From Herbidospora solisilvae (GTDB lineage: Bacteria > Actinomycetota > Actinomycetes > Streptosporangiales > Streptosporangiaceae), in the NCBI RefSeq assembly GCF_009901565.1, contig NZ_WXEW01000002.1, forward strand, positions 558,001 through 622,000: DNA of 64,000 nt, written 5' to 3'. The notes beneath the pieces are model-generated. The model saw only the letters and a program-made list of their open reading frames with translations, ran no database searches and was not told the DNA's origin. Shown here one piece after another: positions 1 through 7,964 of this stretch; the stretch's first letter is position 1, and every line of letters starts with the position of its first letter. A program made the position numbers and the translations under genes.

Positions 1-29
1 AACAGGACCAAGAGCACGCGACGGAACAT
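1..29 (-). CDS. Start of a gene continuing off the left edge (unidentified)
   Basis: An ATG on the minus strand at 29 overlaps the TGA of the ureohydrolase gene in an ATGA arrangement, and the nine visible codons read MFRRVLLVL, a basic then hydrophobic start that would suit a membrane protein or signal peptide. Guanidine riboswitch operons often carry ABC transporter or nickel-insertase accessory genes after the hydrolase, so a permease or exported binding protein is possible, but nothing here decides it. Confidence 0.5.
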
Positions 30-1150
30 CACGCCGCTCCCTTCTTCTTGGGGAGGTGACCCGCGCGGACCAGGCACCCGAGGGTGTCGCAGATCACGCG
101 GGTGGCGATGAGGGAGGTGATCTCGGCGTTGTCGTAGGGCGGCGCGCACTCGACCACCTCGATGCCGGCCAGCGGCCGGGCGTCGGCGATGAGCTGGATG
201 AACTTCAGCACCTCACGCGGCAGGAAGCCGCCCGGCTCGGGCCAGCCGGTGCCGGGCACGAACGCGGCGTCCAGGCAGTCGACGTCGAACGACAACCACA
301 CGGCCTCGGCCCCGTCCCAGGCCACCTCCAGGGCCCGCTCGGCCGCCGCCTCGATGCCCATCTCCACGCAGTCGGTGACGGTCATGATCGTGGTGCCGCG
401 CTCGCGGCCGACCTTCACACCCGGCCTCGGCGCCTGCCAGCCGCCGATCCCGATCTGGACGAGGTTCTTCGGCGGCACGTTCGGCAGATCGGTGGCGTGG
501 AACCAGGGTGTGGTGTGCATGCGCTCGTCGAGGTCGGTCTCCTGGGTGTCGACGTGGCGGTCGAAGTGGATGATCCCGACGTTCCCCGTGTGGTGCTCGG
601 CCACCGCCCGGACGGTCGGGTAGCCGATCGAGTGGTCCCCGCCCAGCACGACCGGGAACGCCCCCGACGCGTAGACGTGGGAGACGCCCTTGCTGATCTG
701 GTCGAAGGTCTTCTCGATGTTGGCCGGGATGGTGAAGATGTCGCCCAGGTCGCAGATGGTGATCGACTCGCGCAGGTCGACGCCCAGCTCGAAGCTGTAG
801 GGGCCGTAGAGGGCGCTGATCTTGCGGATGCCCTGGGGGCCGAACCGGGTCCCCGACCGGTAGGTGGTGCCGCCGTCGAAGGGCGCGCCGATCACCGCCA
901 CGTCGTAGTCGCCGCAGGTGCGCACGTCCTCGACGTACGGGGCCTTGAGGAAGGTGTTGATCCCGGCGAAGTGCGGCAGCTCGCCGCGGGAGAAGGTGGG
1001 GATGGTCCGGTCGACGATCGAGTCGGCGCCCGGCAGCCCGAGTTCCAGGCCGCGTGCGATCTCGCGCTGGTGCATGGTCGTGGGCAGCGCGGCCTCGCGC
1101 TCCACGGCCGACCGGGCCTCGGGGCCGTAGTTGTTGTGGAGGTGTCCCAC
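29..1150 (-). CDS. gdmH: Ureohydrolase, probably Ni-dependent guanidine hydrolase (GdmH)
   Basis: This 373-aa protein belongs to the arginase/agmatinase (ureohydrolase) superfamily and should hydrolyse a guanidino compound to release urea. Metal-site motifs are visible: GGDHS around residues 170-174, DRHVD at 197-201 and SFDVDCLD at 287-294. The Arg in DRHVD replaces the usual small residue of the DAHxD motif. The class-I guanidine riboswitch directly upstream makes free guanidine the likely substrate and guanidine hydrolase the best name; agmatinase or guanidinobutyrase is the alternative. The GTG at 1150 is chosen because an AAAAGGAG ribosome site lies just before it; the longer open frame runs back into the riboswitch. 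The next gene overlaps the stop codon. Confidence 0.8.
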   Translation of the reverse strand: MGHLHNNYGPEARSAVEREAALPTTMHQREIARGLELGLPGADSIVDRTIPTFSRGELPHFAGINTFLKAPYVEDVRTCGDYDVAVIGAPFDGGTTYRSGTRFGPQGIRKISALYGPYSFELGVDLRESITICDLGDIFTIPANIEKTFDQISKGVSHVYASGAFPVVLGGDHSIGYPTVRAVAEHHTGNVGIIHFDRHVDTQETDLDERMHTTPWFHATDLPNVPPKNLVQIGIGGWQAPRPGVKVGRERGTTIMTVTDCVEMGIEAAAERALEVAWDGAEAVWLSFDVDCLDAAFVPGTGWPEPGGFLPREVLKFIQLIADARPLAGIEVVECAPPYDNAEITSLIATRVICDTLGCLVRAGHLPKKKGAA

Positions 1151-1164
1151 GGGCACTCCTTTTC

Positions 1165-1221
1165 GGGGAAAAGCCTCAGGTGGAGAGGCAGCCGTTGTGA
1201 CTGTCTCCCGGGCTTTTCCCC
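1165..1221 (-). promoter_or_regulatory. Candidate riboswitch expression platform (11-bp inverted repeat)
   Basis: Bases 1165-1175 and 1211-1221 are perfect 11-bp inverted repeats (GGCTTTTCCCC with GGGGAAAAGCC). The aptamer-side arm is part of the guanidine-I core and the other arm lies beside the ribosome site. The leader-side arm can alternatively fold as CTTTTC-CCC-GAAAAG, covering part of AAAAGGAG. The two pairings are mutually exclusive, which suggests control of translation start; the sign of the switch cannot be read from sequence. Confidence 0.55.
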
Positions 1222-1295
1222 CGCCGTGGAACGGCCTTTCGGCCGCCTGCACCTCTCGGACCAGGCCTCACGAAGAGCGGAACCCTAGGTGCGCC
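1200..1295 (-). promoter_or_regulatory. Guanidine-I (ykkC class I) riboswitch
   Basis: Read on the minus strand, the leader holds the conserved blocks of the ykkC class-I aptamer in order: CTAGGGTTCCG near 1277-1287, TGGTCCGAGAGGTGCAG near 1248-1264, then CACGGCGGGGGAAAAGC followed by CCGGGAGAC ending near 1203. This class senses free guanidine and usually turns expression on. It sits about 50 nt before the ureohydrolase start. A possible expression platform is described under the inverted repeat at 1165-1221. Confidence 0.93.
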
Positions 1296-1327
1296 TCACC
1301 CTCCGGTGAGTCCCCTTCATGAGAGCG

Positions 1328-1358
1328 CCGGGCCGTTTCCTCCGTGTTTCCGGCCGGT
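1328..1358 (-). terminator. Possible terminator after the acyl-CoA dehydrogenase gene
   Basis: Just downstream of the gene ending at 1373 the minus strand can form CCGGCCG ... CGGCCCGG with one bulge and a 15-nt loop. There is no T-run, so this is a weak candidate. Confidence 0.3.
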
Positions 1359-1372
1359 AGCGGTCCGGTGAC

Positions 1373-2974
1373 TCAGATCCGGGCCAGGATGCCGTCGAGG
1401 TCCGGGCCCGGCCCCAGGGCGCCGTAGGCGCGGCCCGAGCCGCCGCCGAGGCGGGAGGCGCAGAACGCGTCGGACACGCTCGCCGGGGCGAACCTGATCA
1501 GCAGCGAGGCCTGCAGCACCAGCGCCATCTCTTCGGCGAGCCGCCGCGCGTCGGCCTCGGTGGCGTGGGCGAGCGTCTTGCGCACCCGGCTCACCGACTC
1601 GGAGATCCGCGGGTCGGTGGCGAGCTCGACCTCGGTGAAGTAGGCCTCCGCCGCCTCGGGTTCGCGGGTGAGCGCCCGCATCAGGTCGAGCGCGGCGACG
1701 TTGCCCGAGCCCTCCCAGATGCCGTTCAGCGGCGACTCGCGGAACAGCCGCGGCAGGCCCGACTCCTCGACGTAGCCGTTGCCGCCCAGGCATTCGAGCG
1801 CCTCGGCGGCGTGCCCGGCGGCGCGCTTGCAGACCCAGTACTTCCCGGCCGCCAGCGCCACCCGCCGGAACAGCCCCTCCTGCGCCTGACCGGTGACGGC
1901 CCGGTCGGTGGCCCCGGCGAGGCGCATCATCAGCACCGTCGCCGCCTCGGACTCCAGGGCCAAGTCGGCCAGCACGTTCCGCATGAGCGGCTGGTCGAAG
2001 AGCGCTCTGCCGAAGGCCCTGCGGTGCCGGGTGTGGTGGACGGCCTGGGTCAGCCCCAGCCGCATGCCCGCCGCCGACCCGATCACGCAGTCGAGCCGGG
2101 TCATGTTGACCATCTCGATGATCGTCCGGACGCCGCGCCCCTCCTCGCCGACCAGCCAGGCGACCGCGTTCTCGTACTCGACCTCGGCCGAGGCGTTCGA
2201 CCGGTTGCCGAGCTTGTCCTTCAGCCGCATGAGCCGGACGGCGTTGCGGGTCCCGTCGGGGAGCACCCGGGGGAGCAGGAAGCAGGAGAGCCCGCCCGGC
2301 GCCTGGGCCAGCACCAGGAACACGTCGCACATGGGCGCGGAGTTGAACCACTTGTGGCCGTTCAGGGCATAGGTCCCGTCGCCGAGCGGCTCGGCGGTCG
2401 TCGCGTTGGCCCGGACGTCGCTCCCGCCCTGCTTCTCGGTCATGGCCATCCCGGCGAGCACCCCGCGCTTGTCGGCCAGGGGACGCAGGCCGGGGTCATA
2501 GGTGCGGGAGGCGAGCGCCGGCTCCCACTCGGCCGCGAGCGCCGGGGCGTGCCGCAGCGCCGCCACCGAGGCGTATGTCATCGAGATCGGGCACCCGTGC
2601 CCCGCCTCGACCTGCGACCACACGTAGAACTTGGCCGCCCGCGCGACGTGGGCGCCCGGCCGGGCCTGCGTCCAGGGCGCGGCGTGCAGGCCGTGCTCCA
2701 CGGCGACGGTCATCAGCTCGTGCCACGCCGGGTGGAACTCGACCTCGTCGATCCGGTGGCCGTAGCGGTCGTGCGTCCGCAGGACCGGCTCGTGCTCGTT
2801 GGCCAGCCGCCCCCACTCCTGCGCCTTCGCGGTGCCCGCCAGCGTGCCGAGCTGCCGCAACTCGCCCTCGGCCCAGTCGGCGCCCTCCCGGGCCAGCGCC
2901 GCCGCCAGCGCCGGGTCGGCCGCCACGTCGTGACCGGACAGCGGCGGCACCTGGTTCATCACTTCATGGCTCAT
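1373..2974 (-). CDS. AidB-like acyl-CoA dehydrogenase family protein
   Basis: The 533-aa product matches the length and layout of AidB/isovaleryl-CoA dehydrogenase-like proteins: the N-terminal NQVPPL signature at residues 7-12, the flavin-site stretch MTEKQGGSDV near 178-187, and the C-terminal LGGNGY and WEGSGN motifs. E. coli AidB is an FAD flavoprotein of the adaptive response to alkylation damage that binds DNA; whether this homologue acts on DNA or on an acyl-CoA cannot be told here. The ATG at 2974 gives the family-typical start MSHEVMNQVPPL; an ATG three codons upstream at 2983 is possible. It is divergent from the sigma factor gene, with about 60 bp shared as promoter region. Confidence 0.85.
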   Translation of the reverse strand: MSHEVMNQVPPLSGHDVAADPALAAALAREGADWAEGELRQLGTLAGTAKAQEWGRLANEHEPVLRTHDRYGHRIDEVEFHPAWHELMTVAVEHGLHAAPWTQARPGAHVARAAKFYVWSQVEAGHGCPISMTYASVAALRHAPALAAEWEPALASRTYDPGLRPLADKRGVLAGMAMTEKQGGSDVRANATTAEPLGDGTYALNGHKWFNSAPMCDVFLVLAQAPGGLSCFLLPRVLPDGTRNAVRLMRLKDKLGNRSNASAEVEYENAVAWLVGEEGRGVRTIIEMVNMTRLDCVIGSAAGMRLGLTQAVHHTRHRRAFGRALFDQPLMRNVLADLALESEAATVLMMRLAGATDRAVTGQAQEGLFRRVALAAGKYWVCKRAAGHAAEALECLGGNGYVEESGLPRLFRESPLNGIWEGSGNVAALDLMRALTREPEAAEAYFTEVELATDPRISESVSRVRKTLAHATEADARRLAEEMALVLQASLLIRFAPASVSDAFCASRLGGGSGRAYGALGPGPDLDGILARI

Positions 2975-3037
2975 GTCATCCATCTGACCATCCCAGGCGA
3001 ATAATGCGATGCTCGGGTCGACGAGTGGGGAGCCGCC

Positions 3038-3574
3038 GTGGACGACCACCTGTTCCACCGCCGGGTCGTGAGCGGCGACGAGTCGGCGCTGGGGGAGCTG
3101 TACGACCGCTTCTCCGCCCTCCTCTACGGTCTGGCGCTCAAGGTGACCCGGGACCGGGTCGCCGCCGAGGACATCACCCAGGAGGTCTTCGCCACCTTCT
3201 GGGAGCGTCCGCTGGGCTTCGACCCGTCCCGGGGCAGCCTGCGCACCTTCCTGGCGACCGTCGCCCACCGCCGCTCGGTCGACCACGTCAGGTCGGAGGA
3301 GCGCCGCCGCGTCGGCGCGCTCGCGCCCCGCCTGTTCGAACGCCCCCACGACCTCGAAGAGGGCGTCGTCGCCGCCGACGAGGTCGAACGGGTCAGGGAG
3401 GCCGTCGTGGGATTGCCCGAGTCGCTGCGCCAGGTGATCGAGCTGGCCTACTACGGGGGCCGCACCTACCGCGAGGTGGCGGTGGAGATCGGCGTACCGG
3501 AGGGCACCGCCAAGTCCCGCATCAGGCTGGCCCTGCGCCGCCTGGCCGAGACGCTGAACGAGGAGGCGCCGTGA
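3038..3574 (+). CDS. ECF RNA polymerase sigma factor (SigK-like)
   Basis: A 178-aa group-IV sigma factor. Region sigma-2 lies near residues 8-75 (core with AAEDITQEVFATFW) and sigma-4 near 120-170 (LPESLRQVIELAYYGGRTYREVA, a helix-turn-helix). The GTG start at 3038 has GGGGAG 5-10 nt upstream. The stop overlaps the GTG of the next gene (GTGA), so the two are translationally coupled and probably form a sigma/anti-sigma pair. It is divergent from the AidB-like gene, which could belong to its regulon. Confidence 0.88.
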   Translation: MDDHLFHRRVVSGDESALGELYDRFSALLYGLALKVTRDRVAAEDITQEVFATFWERPLGFDPSRGSLRTFLATVAHRRSVDHVRSEERRRVGALAPRLFERPHDLEEGVVAADEVERVREAVVGLPESLRQVIELAYYGGRTYREVAVEIGVPEGTAKSRIRLALRRLAETLNEEAP

Positions 3575-4458
3575 GCCTCGACCGCCTCTACCTCGACCTG
3601 CTCGACGAGGCCCCCGTCGCCCCGCCCCCGGGCGGCCGGGCCCGCCTGCTCGCCACGGCCGCCGCCCGCCGCCGTCCGGCCGCGGACTGCGTCTCCTGGG
3701 CCCGTCCCTACGCCGGCCGGGTCGCCGCCATGGACGCCGTCTTCGCCTCGGCGACCGCGTGGGACGTGGAGATCGTCGAAGGCTGGCACCTCCAAGAGTT
3801 GCTGGGCCATCTGACGGCCAAGGACGGCCTGGTCGCGGCGGCCGTCGGCGCCCCCGTCCACGGCCCCCCGATCACCGACGACGAGGCCATGGCCCGGACC
3901 GCCGCCCTGCACGCCCACGAACGCTCCCGCTCCCTGCTGGAGACCCGCCGGTCGTGGCGCGACCAGGCCGACGCCCTCTGCCATGCCCTGGCGGGCGCGG
4001 ACCCCGCCCGGGTGATCACCGCCGGCGGCCTCCGCCTGCCCGTCGGCGACCAGATCCTCGGCCGCGCGCTGGAGACCTGGATCCACACCCACGACACCGC
4101 CGTGTCCGAGGGCCTGAACCTGCCGAGGCCGACGGCGGCCGAACTCCGCCCGATGGCCGACCTGTGCGCCCGGCTCCTGCCGATGACGGCGCTGCTGAGC
4201 GGTCTCGACGCGGGCGACCGGTCCGTCCGCCTGACGCTGACCGGCGACGGGGGAGGGGACTGGCACATCCCCCTGCTCCCCACGAAACGCGCCGCCGGGT
4301 ACGAGGGCCAGGAGGTCGCCCTGTCCATCCGCGCCGACGCGGCCGAGTACTGCTTCGTGCTCGGCGGCCGGGGAGCCGGCCACGAATGGGAGGCCGAGGG
4401 CGACCCGGCCCTGGCGGCCGACCTGAGGGCGGCGGCCCCGGTGTTGTCCGGGCCGTGA
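3571..4458 (+). CDS. Maleylpyruvate isomerase/DinB-type protein, putative anti-sigma partner
   Basis: A 295-aa protein of the mycothiol-dependent maleylpyruvate isomerase superfamily. Its core includes a WHLQELLGHLTAKDGL helix, typical of the family in place of W..ELVAHL, and a later ETWIHTHDTAV segment matching the conserved metal/thiol-site helix; a C-terminal MDMPI-type beta domain follows. Coupling to the ECF sigma gene suggests regulation of that sigma factor rather than catabolism; this is inferred from position. No transmembrane helix or classical zinc-binding anti-sigma HxxxCxxC motif is visible. The gene ends 1 bp before the convergent ankyrin gene. Confidence 0.72.
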   Translation: MSLDRLYLDLLDEAPVAPPPGGRARLLATAAARRRPAADCVSWARPYAGRVAAMDAVFASATAWDVEIVEGWHLQELLGHLTAKDGLVAAAVGAPVHGPPITDDEAMARTAALHAHERSRSLLETRRSWRDQADALCHALAGADPARVITAGGLRLPVGDQILGRALETWIHTHDTAVSEGLNLPRPTAAELRPMADLCARLLPMTALLSGLDAGDRSVRLTLTGDGGGDWHIPLLPTKRAAGYEGQEVALSIRADAAEYCFVLGGRGAGHEWEAEGDPALAADLRAAAPVLSGP

Positions 4459-4459
4459 G

Positions 4460-5845
4460 CTACAGGTCCAGGCCGAGTGTGCCCGCCGCCTGCAGCGCCA
4501 GGTCGCGCGCGTAGGGGTCGGCGCTCTCCGACAACACCCGGTGCACCCCCCGCACCGCCCGGTCGTCTCCCCGGATCGCCAGCCCGCGGGTCGCCTCGGC
4601 CGCCGTGACCAGGTCGGGGTCGGTCAGCCGGTCGAGCAGGGCCGCGCGGAGGTCGTCGTTGTCCGCGTCGAGGGCCGCCAGGCCGAACGTCGCGTAGTCG
4701 CGCACGTCGGCCGAAGGGTCGCGCGACAGCGTGATCAGCGTGGCCAGGCCGTCCTTGTCCTCGCCGGGCAGCACCGCCGACAACGCGACCGGGTCGCGCA
4801 TCGTGTGCACCCGTCCCGGCCGCTCGATCAGGGCCAGCACGTCGGGCAGCGCCCGGGGGTCGCCCTGCTGCCCGAGGGCACGCAGGATCGAGTCGATCAC
4901 CCGGGGGTCCTCCTCCCGTTCGGCCAGGTCGCGCAGGACGGGCAGGGTCCGGTCGAGGTAGGGGCGGGCGCCGGCGGTGAAGCCGAACTGCGACAGGACG
5001 TCCACGCCGAAGTCGCGCTCCATCGGGTCGTCCCGTTCGACCAGGGCGACCGCCGAGGCGAAGGTCTCGTCGTCGGCGCGGCGCTGGATGGCGTGCACGG
5101 CCGCCCACCAGGTCTCCCCGTCCTCGTCCACGTCGCGGTAGGGCACCGCGCGCCGCATCAGCTCCTCGACCGGGGGGCGCTCGCCGAGGGCGTCCTCCAG
5201 GAGGGTCGCGATGGCGGCGTGGCCGCGCTGTGAGACCTCCCGGCCCTCGGAGGAGGGCGTGCACACCACGGTCGTGCCGTCGGCCGCGAGTGACACCTCG
5301 GCCGGGGGGTCGCACCCCTCGGCCAGTTCGGCCAGGTCCCGGGCGGCGAGGGTGCGGGCGACCTCCAGGGCCTCGTACAGGGGGGTGGCGCCGTGTTCCA
5401 GGAGGCTCCAGACCACTCCGTAGGCCCCGAACCGGGCGGCGGCGATCAGGGGGGAGCACAGGTCGGGGTCGGCGCCGAAGTCGAGCAGCAGGTCGGCGGT
5501 CTCCAGATGGCCGAGGGTGGCGGCCCACATCAGCGGGGTCCACTCGTCGCACTCGATCAGGTCGGGGTCGGCGCCGCCCTCCAGCAGGGCGCGGAGCGCC
5601 TCCTCGTGGTTCCAGCAGGCCGCGGCGCACAGGGGCAGGCCCTCCTCCTCGCCGTGGGAGGCCTGGTTCGGGTCGGCGCCGTGTTCGAGCAGCAGCGTCA
5701 CCATGGCGGCGTTGCCCTTCTGGGCCGCGCGGTAGAGCGGCAGGGTGCCCCGGCCGCGGTTCAGGTCGGGCCCGTGCCGCAGGGCCGCGCGGGCGCGCTC
5801 CAGGTCGTCGTGCGCCACGGCGAGCATCAGCTCACTGATCGTCAC
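4460..5845 (-). CDS. Ankyrin-repeat plus HEAT-repeat protein
   Basis: An all-repeat soluble protein of about 461 aa. The N-terminal third has at least four ankyrin repeats, recognisable from LLLEHGADPN, LLEGGADPD, LLLDFGADPD and LLEHGATP. The rest is helical with HEAT/PBS-like features (VIDSILRALGQQGDPRALPDVL and DPSADVRDYATFGLAAL). Such proteins are usually interaction scaffolds; no catalytic residues are evident. The start is uncertain: GTG at 5845 follows GGAGAG very closely and ATG at 5827 is an alternative. An ATG at 5935 would extend the frame but adds unconserved-looking sequence. Confidence 0.75.
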   Translation of the reverse strand: MTISELMLAVAHDDLERARAALRHGPDLNRGRGTLPLYRAAQKGNAAMVTLLLEHGADPNQASHGEEEGLPLCAAACWNHEEALRALLEGGADPDLIECDEWTPLMWAATLGHLETADLLLDFGADPDLCSPLIAAARFGAYGVVWSLLEHGATPLYEALEVARTLAARDLAELAEGCDPPAEVSLAADGTTVVCTPSSEGREVSQRGHAAIATLLEDALGERPPVEELMRRAVPYRDVDEDGETWWAAVHAIQRRADDETFASAVALVERDDPMERDFGVDVLSQFGFTAGARPYLDRTLPVLRDLAEREEDPRVIDSILRALGQQGDPRALPDVLALIERPGRVHTMRDPVALSAVLPGEDKDGLATLITLSRDPSADVRDYATFGLAALDADNDDLRAALLDRLTDPDLVTAAEATRGLAIRGDDRAVRGVHRVLSESADPYARDLALQAAGTLGLDL

Positions 5846-5967
5846 CTCTCCAGGGTACTTTATGGTGATATGTCCAGAATGGGGGCTGGCGGGATGGGGC
5901 TGTCCCCCGGTCGAAACGGTGGCTTTCCGGCTCAATCGGGCGAACGGATCTCCCTAGCGTGATCGCC

Positions 5968-6582
5968 ATGGAGAAACTTGACGGAATCGCCGGCTGGGTC
6001 GTCGGTCTGATGGAGACCCTGGGCGCGCCCGGCGCGGGCCTGGCCACCGCGATCGAGAACCTGGCGCCGCCGATCCCCAGCGAGCTCATCCTGCCGCTGG
6101 CCGGATTCACCGCCAGTCAGGGGAACATGAGCCTGGTCGCCGCCATCGCCTGGACCACGGCCGGATCGGTGGCGGGGGCTCTGGTCCTGTACGGCCTGGG
6201 CGCCCTCCTCGGCCGGAACCGCACCGTCGCCCTGCTGGGCAGAGTCCCGTTCGTCACGGCCGACGACGTCGAGAGGACCGAGGCCTGGTTCGCCCGCCAC
6301 GGGCGCAAGACCGTCTTCTTCGGCCGGATGGTCCCGGTCTTCCGCAGCCTCATCTCCATCCCGGCCGGGGTCGAGCGCATGCCGATCGGCACGTTCACCG
6401 TGCTCACCGCGCTGGGCAGCCTCATCTGGAACTCCATATTCGTGCTGGCGGGCTATGCCCTCGGGGAGAACTGGGAGATCGTCCAGCGCTACTCCGGCTG
6501 GTTCACGAACGGGGTGATCGTGGTCTGCGCCGTCGCCGTGGTGGTCTTCGTGGCCAGGAGGATGAGGGCCAGGGTGAGGTAG
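5968..6582 (+). CDS. DedA/SNARE-associated (VTT domain) membrane protein
   Basis: A 204-aa integral membrane protein of the DedA family, implicated in lipid flipping and envelope homeostasis. The family hallmark is clear: ENLAPPIPSELILPLAGF near the N-terminus, then GRNRTV and the conserved FFGRMVPVFRSLISIPAGVERM segment, followed by two C-terminal membrane helices. There is no ribosome site; TAGCGT lies 7 nt before the ATG, the spacing expected of a leaderless transcript. A GTG at 5959 is an in-frame alternative. It is divergent from the ankyrin gene. Confidence 0.88.
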   Translation: MEKLDGIAGWVVGLMETLGAPGAGLATAIENLAPPIPSELILPLAGFTASQGNMSLVAAIAWTTAGSVAGALVLYGLGALLGRNRTVALLGRVPFVTADDVERTEAWFARHGRKTVFFGRMVPVFRSLISIPAGVERMPIGTFTVLTALGSLIWNSIFVLAGYALGENWEIVQRYSGWFTNGVIVVCAVAVVVFVARRMRARVR

Positions 6583-6637
6583 GAATCGTCCCCAGGGAGG
6601 ATCGAGCGGGAGCTCCCGGAGCGTTAGATTCTTAGCC

Positions 6638-7399
6638 ATGACCGAACCAGCCGGCATGCGCGCGTCCGACAGCGAGCGCGAGGCCGTCGTCGAGCGCCTG
6701 CGGGTCGCCTCCACCGAAGGCCGGCTGACGCTCGCCGAACTGACCGACCGCACCGAGGCCGCCTACCTGGCCCAGACGCAGGGCGAGCTGGCCCAGCTGA
6801 CGGCCGACCTCCCCGGCGGCGCCGCCGCCCCCTCCTACGCCCCCGCCAAGCCGCCGGGCAAGGCCCGGCAGTGGTTCGTCGCCGTGATGGGCGACACCAA
6901 GCGCAAGGGCAAGTGGCGCGTCGACAACGAGATCGGCGCGGTGGCCGTCATGGGCGACGTGACCATCGACCTGCGCGAGGCCGAGGTGCGCTCCAACGAG
7001 ATCGACATCGTGGCGACCTGCGTGATGGGCGACATCAAGATCATCGTCCCCGACGGCGTCGACGTGCAGCTCAGCGGTGTGACGATCATGGGCGACAAGA
7101 AGGTCAAGGTGGTCGAGGCGCCGGTCGGCCAGCACGCCCCGATCGTCCGCGTGCGCGGCTACGTCGTCATGGGCGACATCAAGATCCTCGGCGACTCCCA
7201 CGCCGCGCCCATCCGGCGCAACGCCCTGGCCTGGACCGAGTGGTGGCTCCACCGCCGCGGCCTCGGCCACGGCTCCGTGCACCGGGCCGTCAACCAGGCG
7301 GTCAACGACTCGATCCGGGAGACCAACCGGATGGTCAACGAGTCGATCCGCGAGGCCGTCCACGAGTCCAAGAGGGCCTGGAAGCACAGAGACCGCTGA
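6638..7399 (+). CDS. DUF1707 / LiaF-like cell-envelope response protein
   Basis: A 253-aa protein with an N-terminal DUF1707 (SHOCT-like) helix-hairpin (MRASDSEREAVVERL, then EGRLTLAELTDR) and a LiaF-like beta-helical middle. The middle carries five regularly spaced (V/I)MGD turns, each starting one rung. The tail is a charged amphipathic helix with the repeated pattern VNxSIRE. No transmembrane helix is evident, so a peripheral membrane or cytosolic role is likely. TAGATT lies 7 nt before the ATG and there is no ribosome site, suggesting leaderless expression. A second DUF1707 protein is encoded at 50200-50748. Confidence 0.82.
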   Translation: MTEPAGMRASDSEREAVVERLRVASTEGRLTLAELTDRTEAAYLAQTQGELAQLTADLPGGAAAPSYAPAKPPGKARQWFVAVMGDTKRKGKWRVDNEIGAVAVMGDVTIDLREAEVRSNEIDIVATCVMGDIKIIVPDGVDVQLSGVTIMGDKKVKVVEAPVGQHAPIVRVRGYVVMGDIKILGDSHAAPIRRNALAWTEWWLHRRGLGHGSVHRAVNQAVNDSIRETNRMVNESIREAVHESKRAWKHRDR

Positions 7400-7475
7400 G
7401 ATCCGGTGCAACGGATCGGCGCTGCCGTCGCGTCATCGTCGGTGACATGATTTCTCCGACGGTGAGGACCCCGAC

Positions 7476-7964
7476 ATGCGCGACCGGGCCGACTTCGAGC
7501 GGTACGTCGAGCAGCGGTCGGCCCGGTTGCTGCGCATGGCCTACCTGCTGTGCCGCGACTGGGCCACGGCCGAGGACCTGACGCAGACCGCCCTGGCCAA
7601 GGCCTGGCTCGCCTGGCGACGGGTCGGCGACAACCCCGACGCGTACGTCTACCGCATCCTCGTCAACACCCACAACTCCTGGTGGCGCCGCATGTGGCGG
7701 CGCGAGGTGGCCACGGGTGAGCTGCCCGACCTGACCGACCCCGGCATCGAGGAGACCCTCGACGACCGCGACGTGCTGCGGGCCGCGCTGGCCACGCTGC
7801 CGCCGAAGATGCGGGCGGTGCTGGTGCTGCGCTACTTCGAGGACCTGTCCGACGCCGGGATCGCCGCGATCCTCGGCTGCTCGGAGGTCACCGTCCGGAG
7901 CCAGGCAAGTCGCGCCCTGGCGAAACTGCGCGTCGACCCCGCCATGGACTGGAGCAGGCGATGA
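7476..7964 (+). CDS. SigE-family ECF sigma factor
   Basis: A 162-aa sigma factor of the actinobacterial SigE-like subgroup: the N-terminus has the typical RDRADFERYVEQRSARLLRMAYLLCRDWATAEDLTQ, and the C-terminal sigma-4 has LPPKMRAVLVLRYFEDLSD with a helix-turn-helix (ILGCSEVTVRSQASRAL). GGTGAGGA lies 8 nt before the ATG. The stop codon overlaps the start of the next gene (ATGA), a usual arrangement for sigma plus regulator. Confidence 0.88.
   Translation: MRDRADFERYVEQRSARLLRMAYLLCRDWATAEDLTQTALAKAWLAWRRVGDNPDAYVYRILVNTHNSWWRRMWRREVATGELPDLTDPGIEETLDDRDVLRAALATLPPKMRAVLVLRYFEDLSDAGIAAILGCSEVTVRSQASRALAKLRVDPAMDWSRR

Noticed and set aside
1150-1252. A longer start (ATG 1252) for the ureohydrolase.
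   Set aside because: These codons lie within the guanidine riboswitch; the GTG at 1150 has a good ribosome site.
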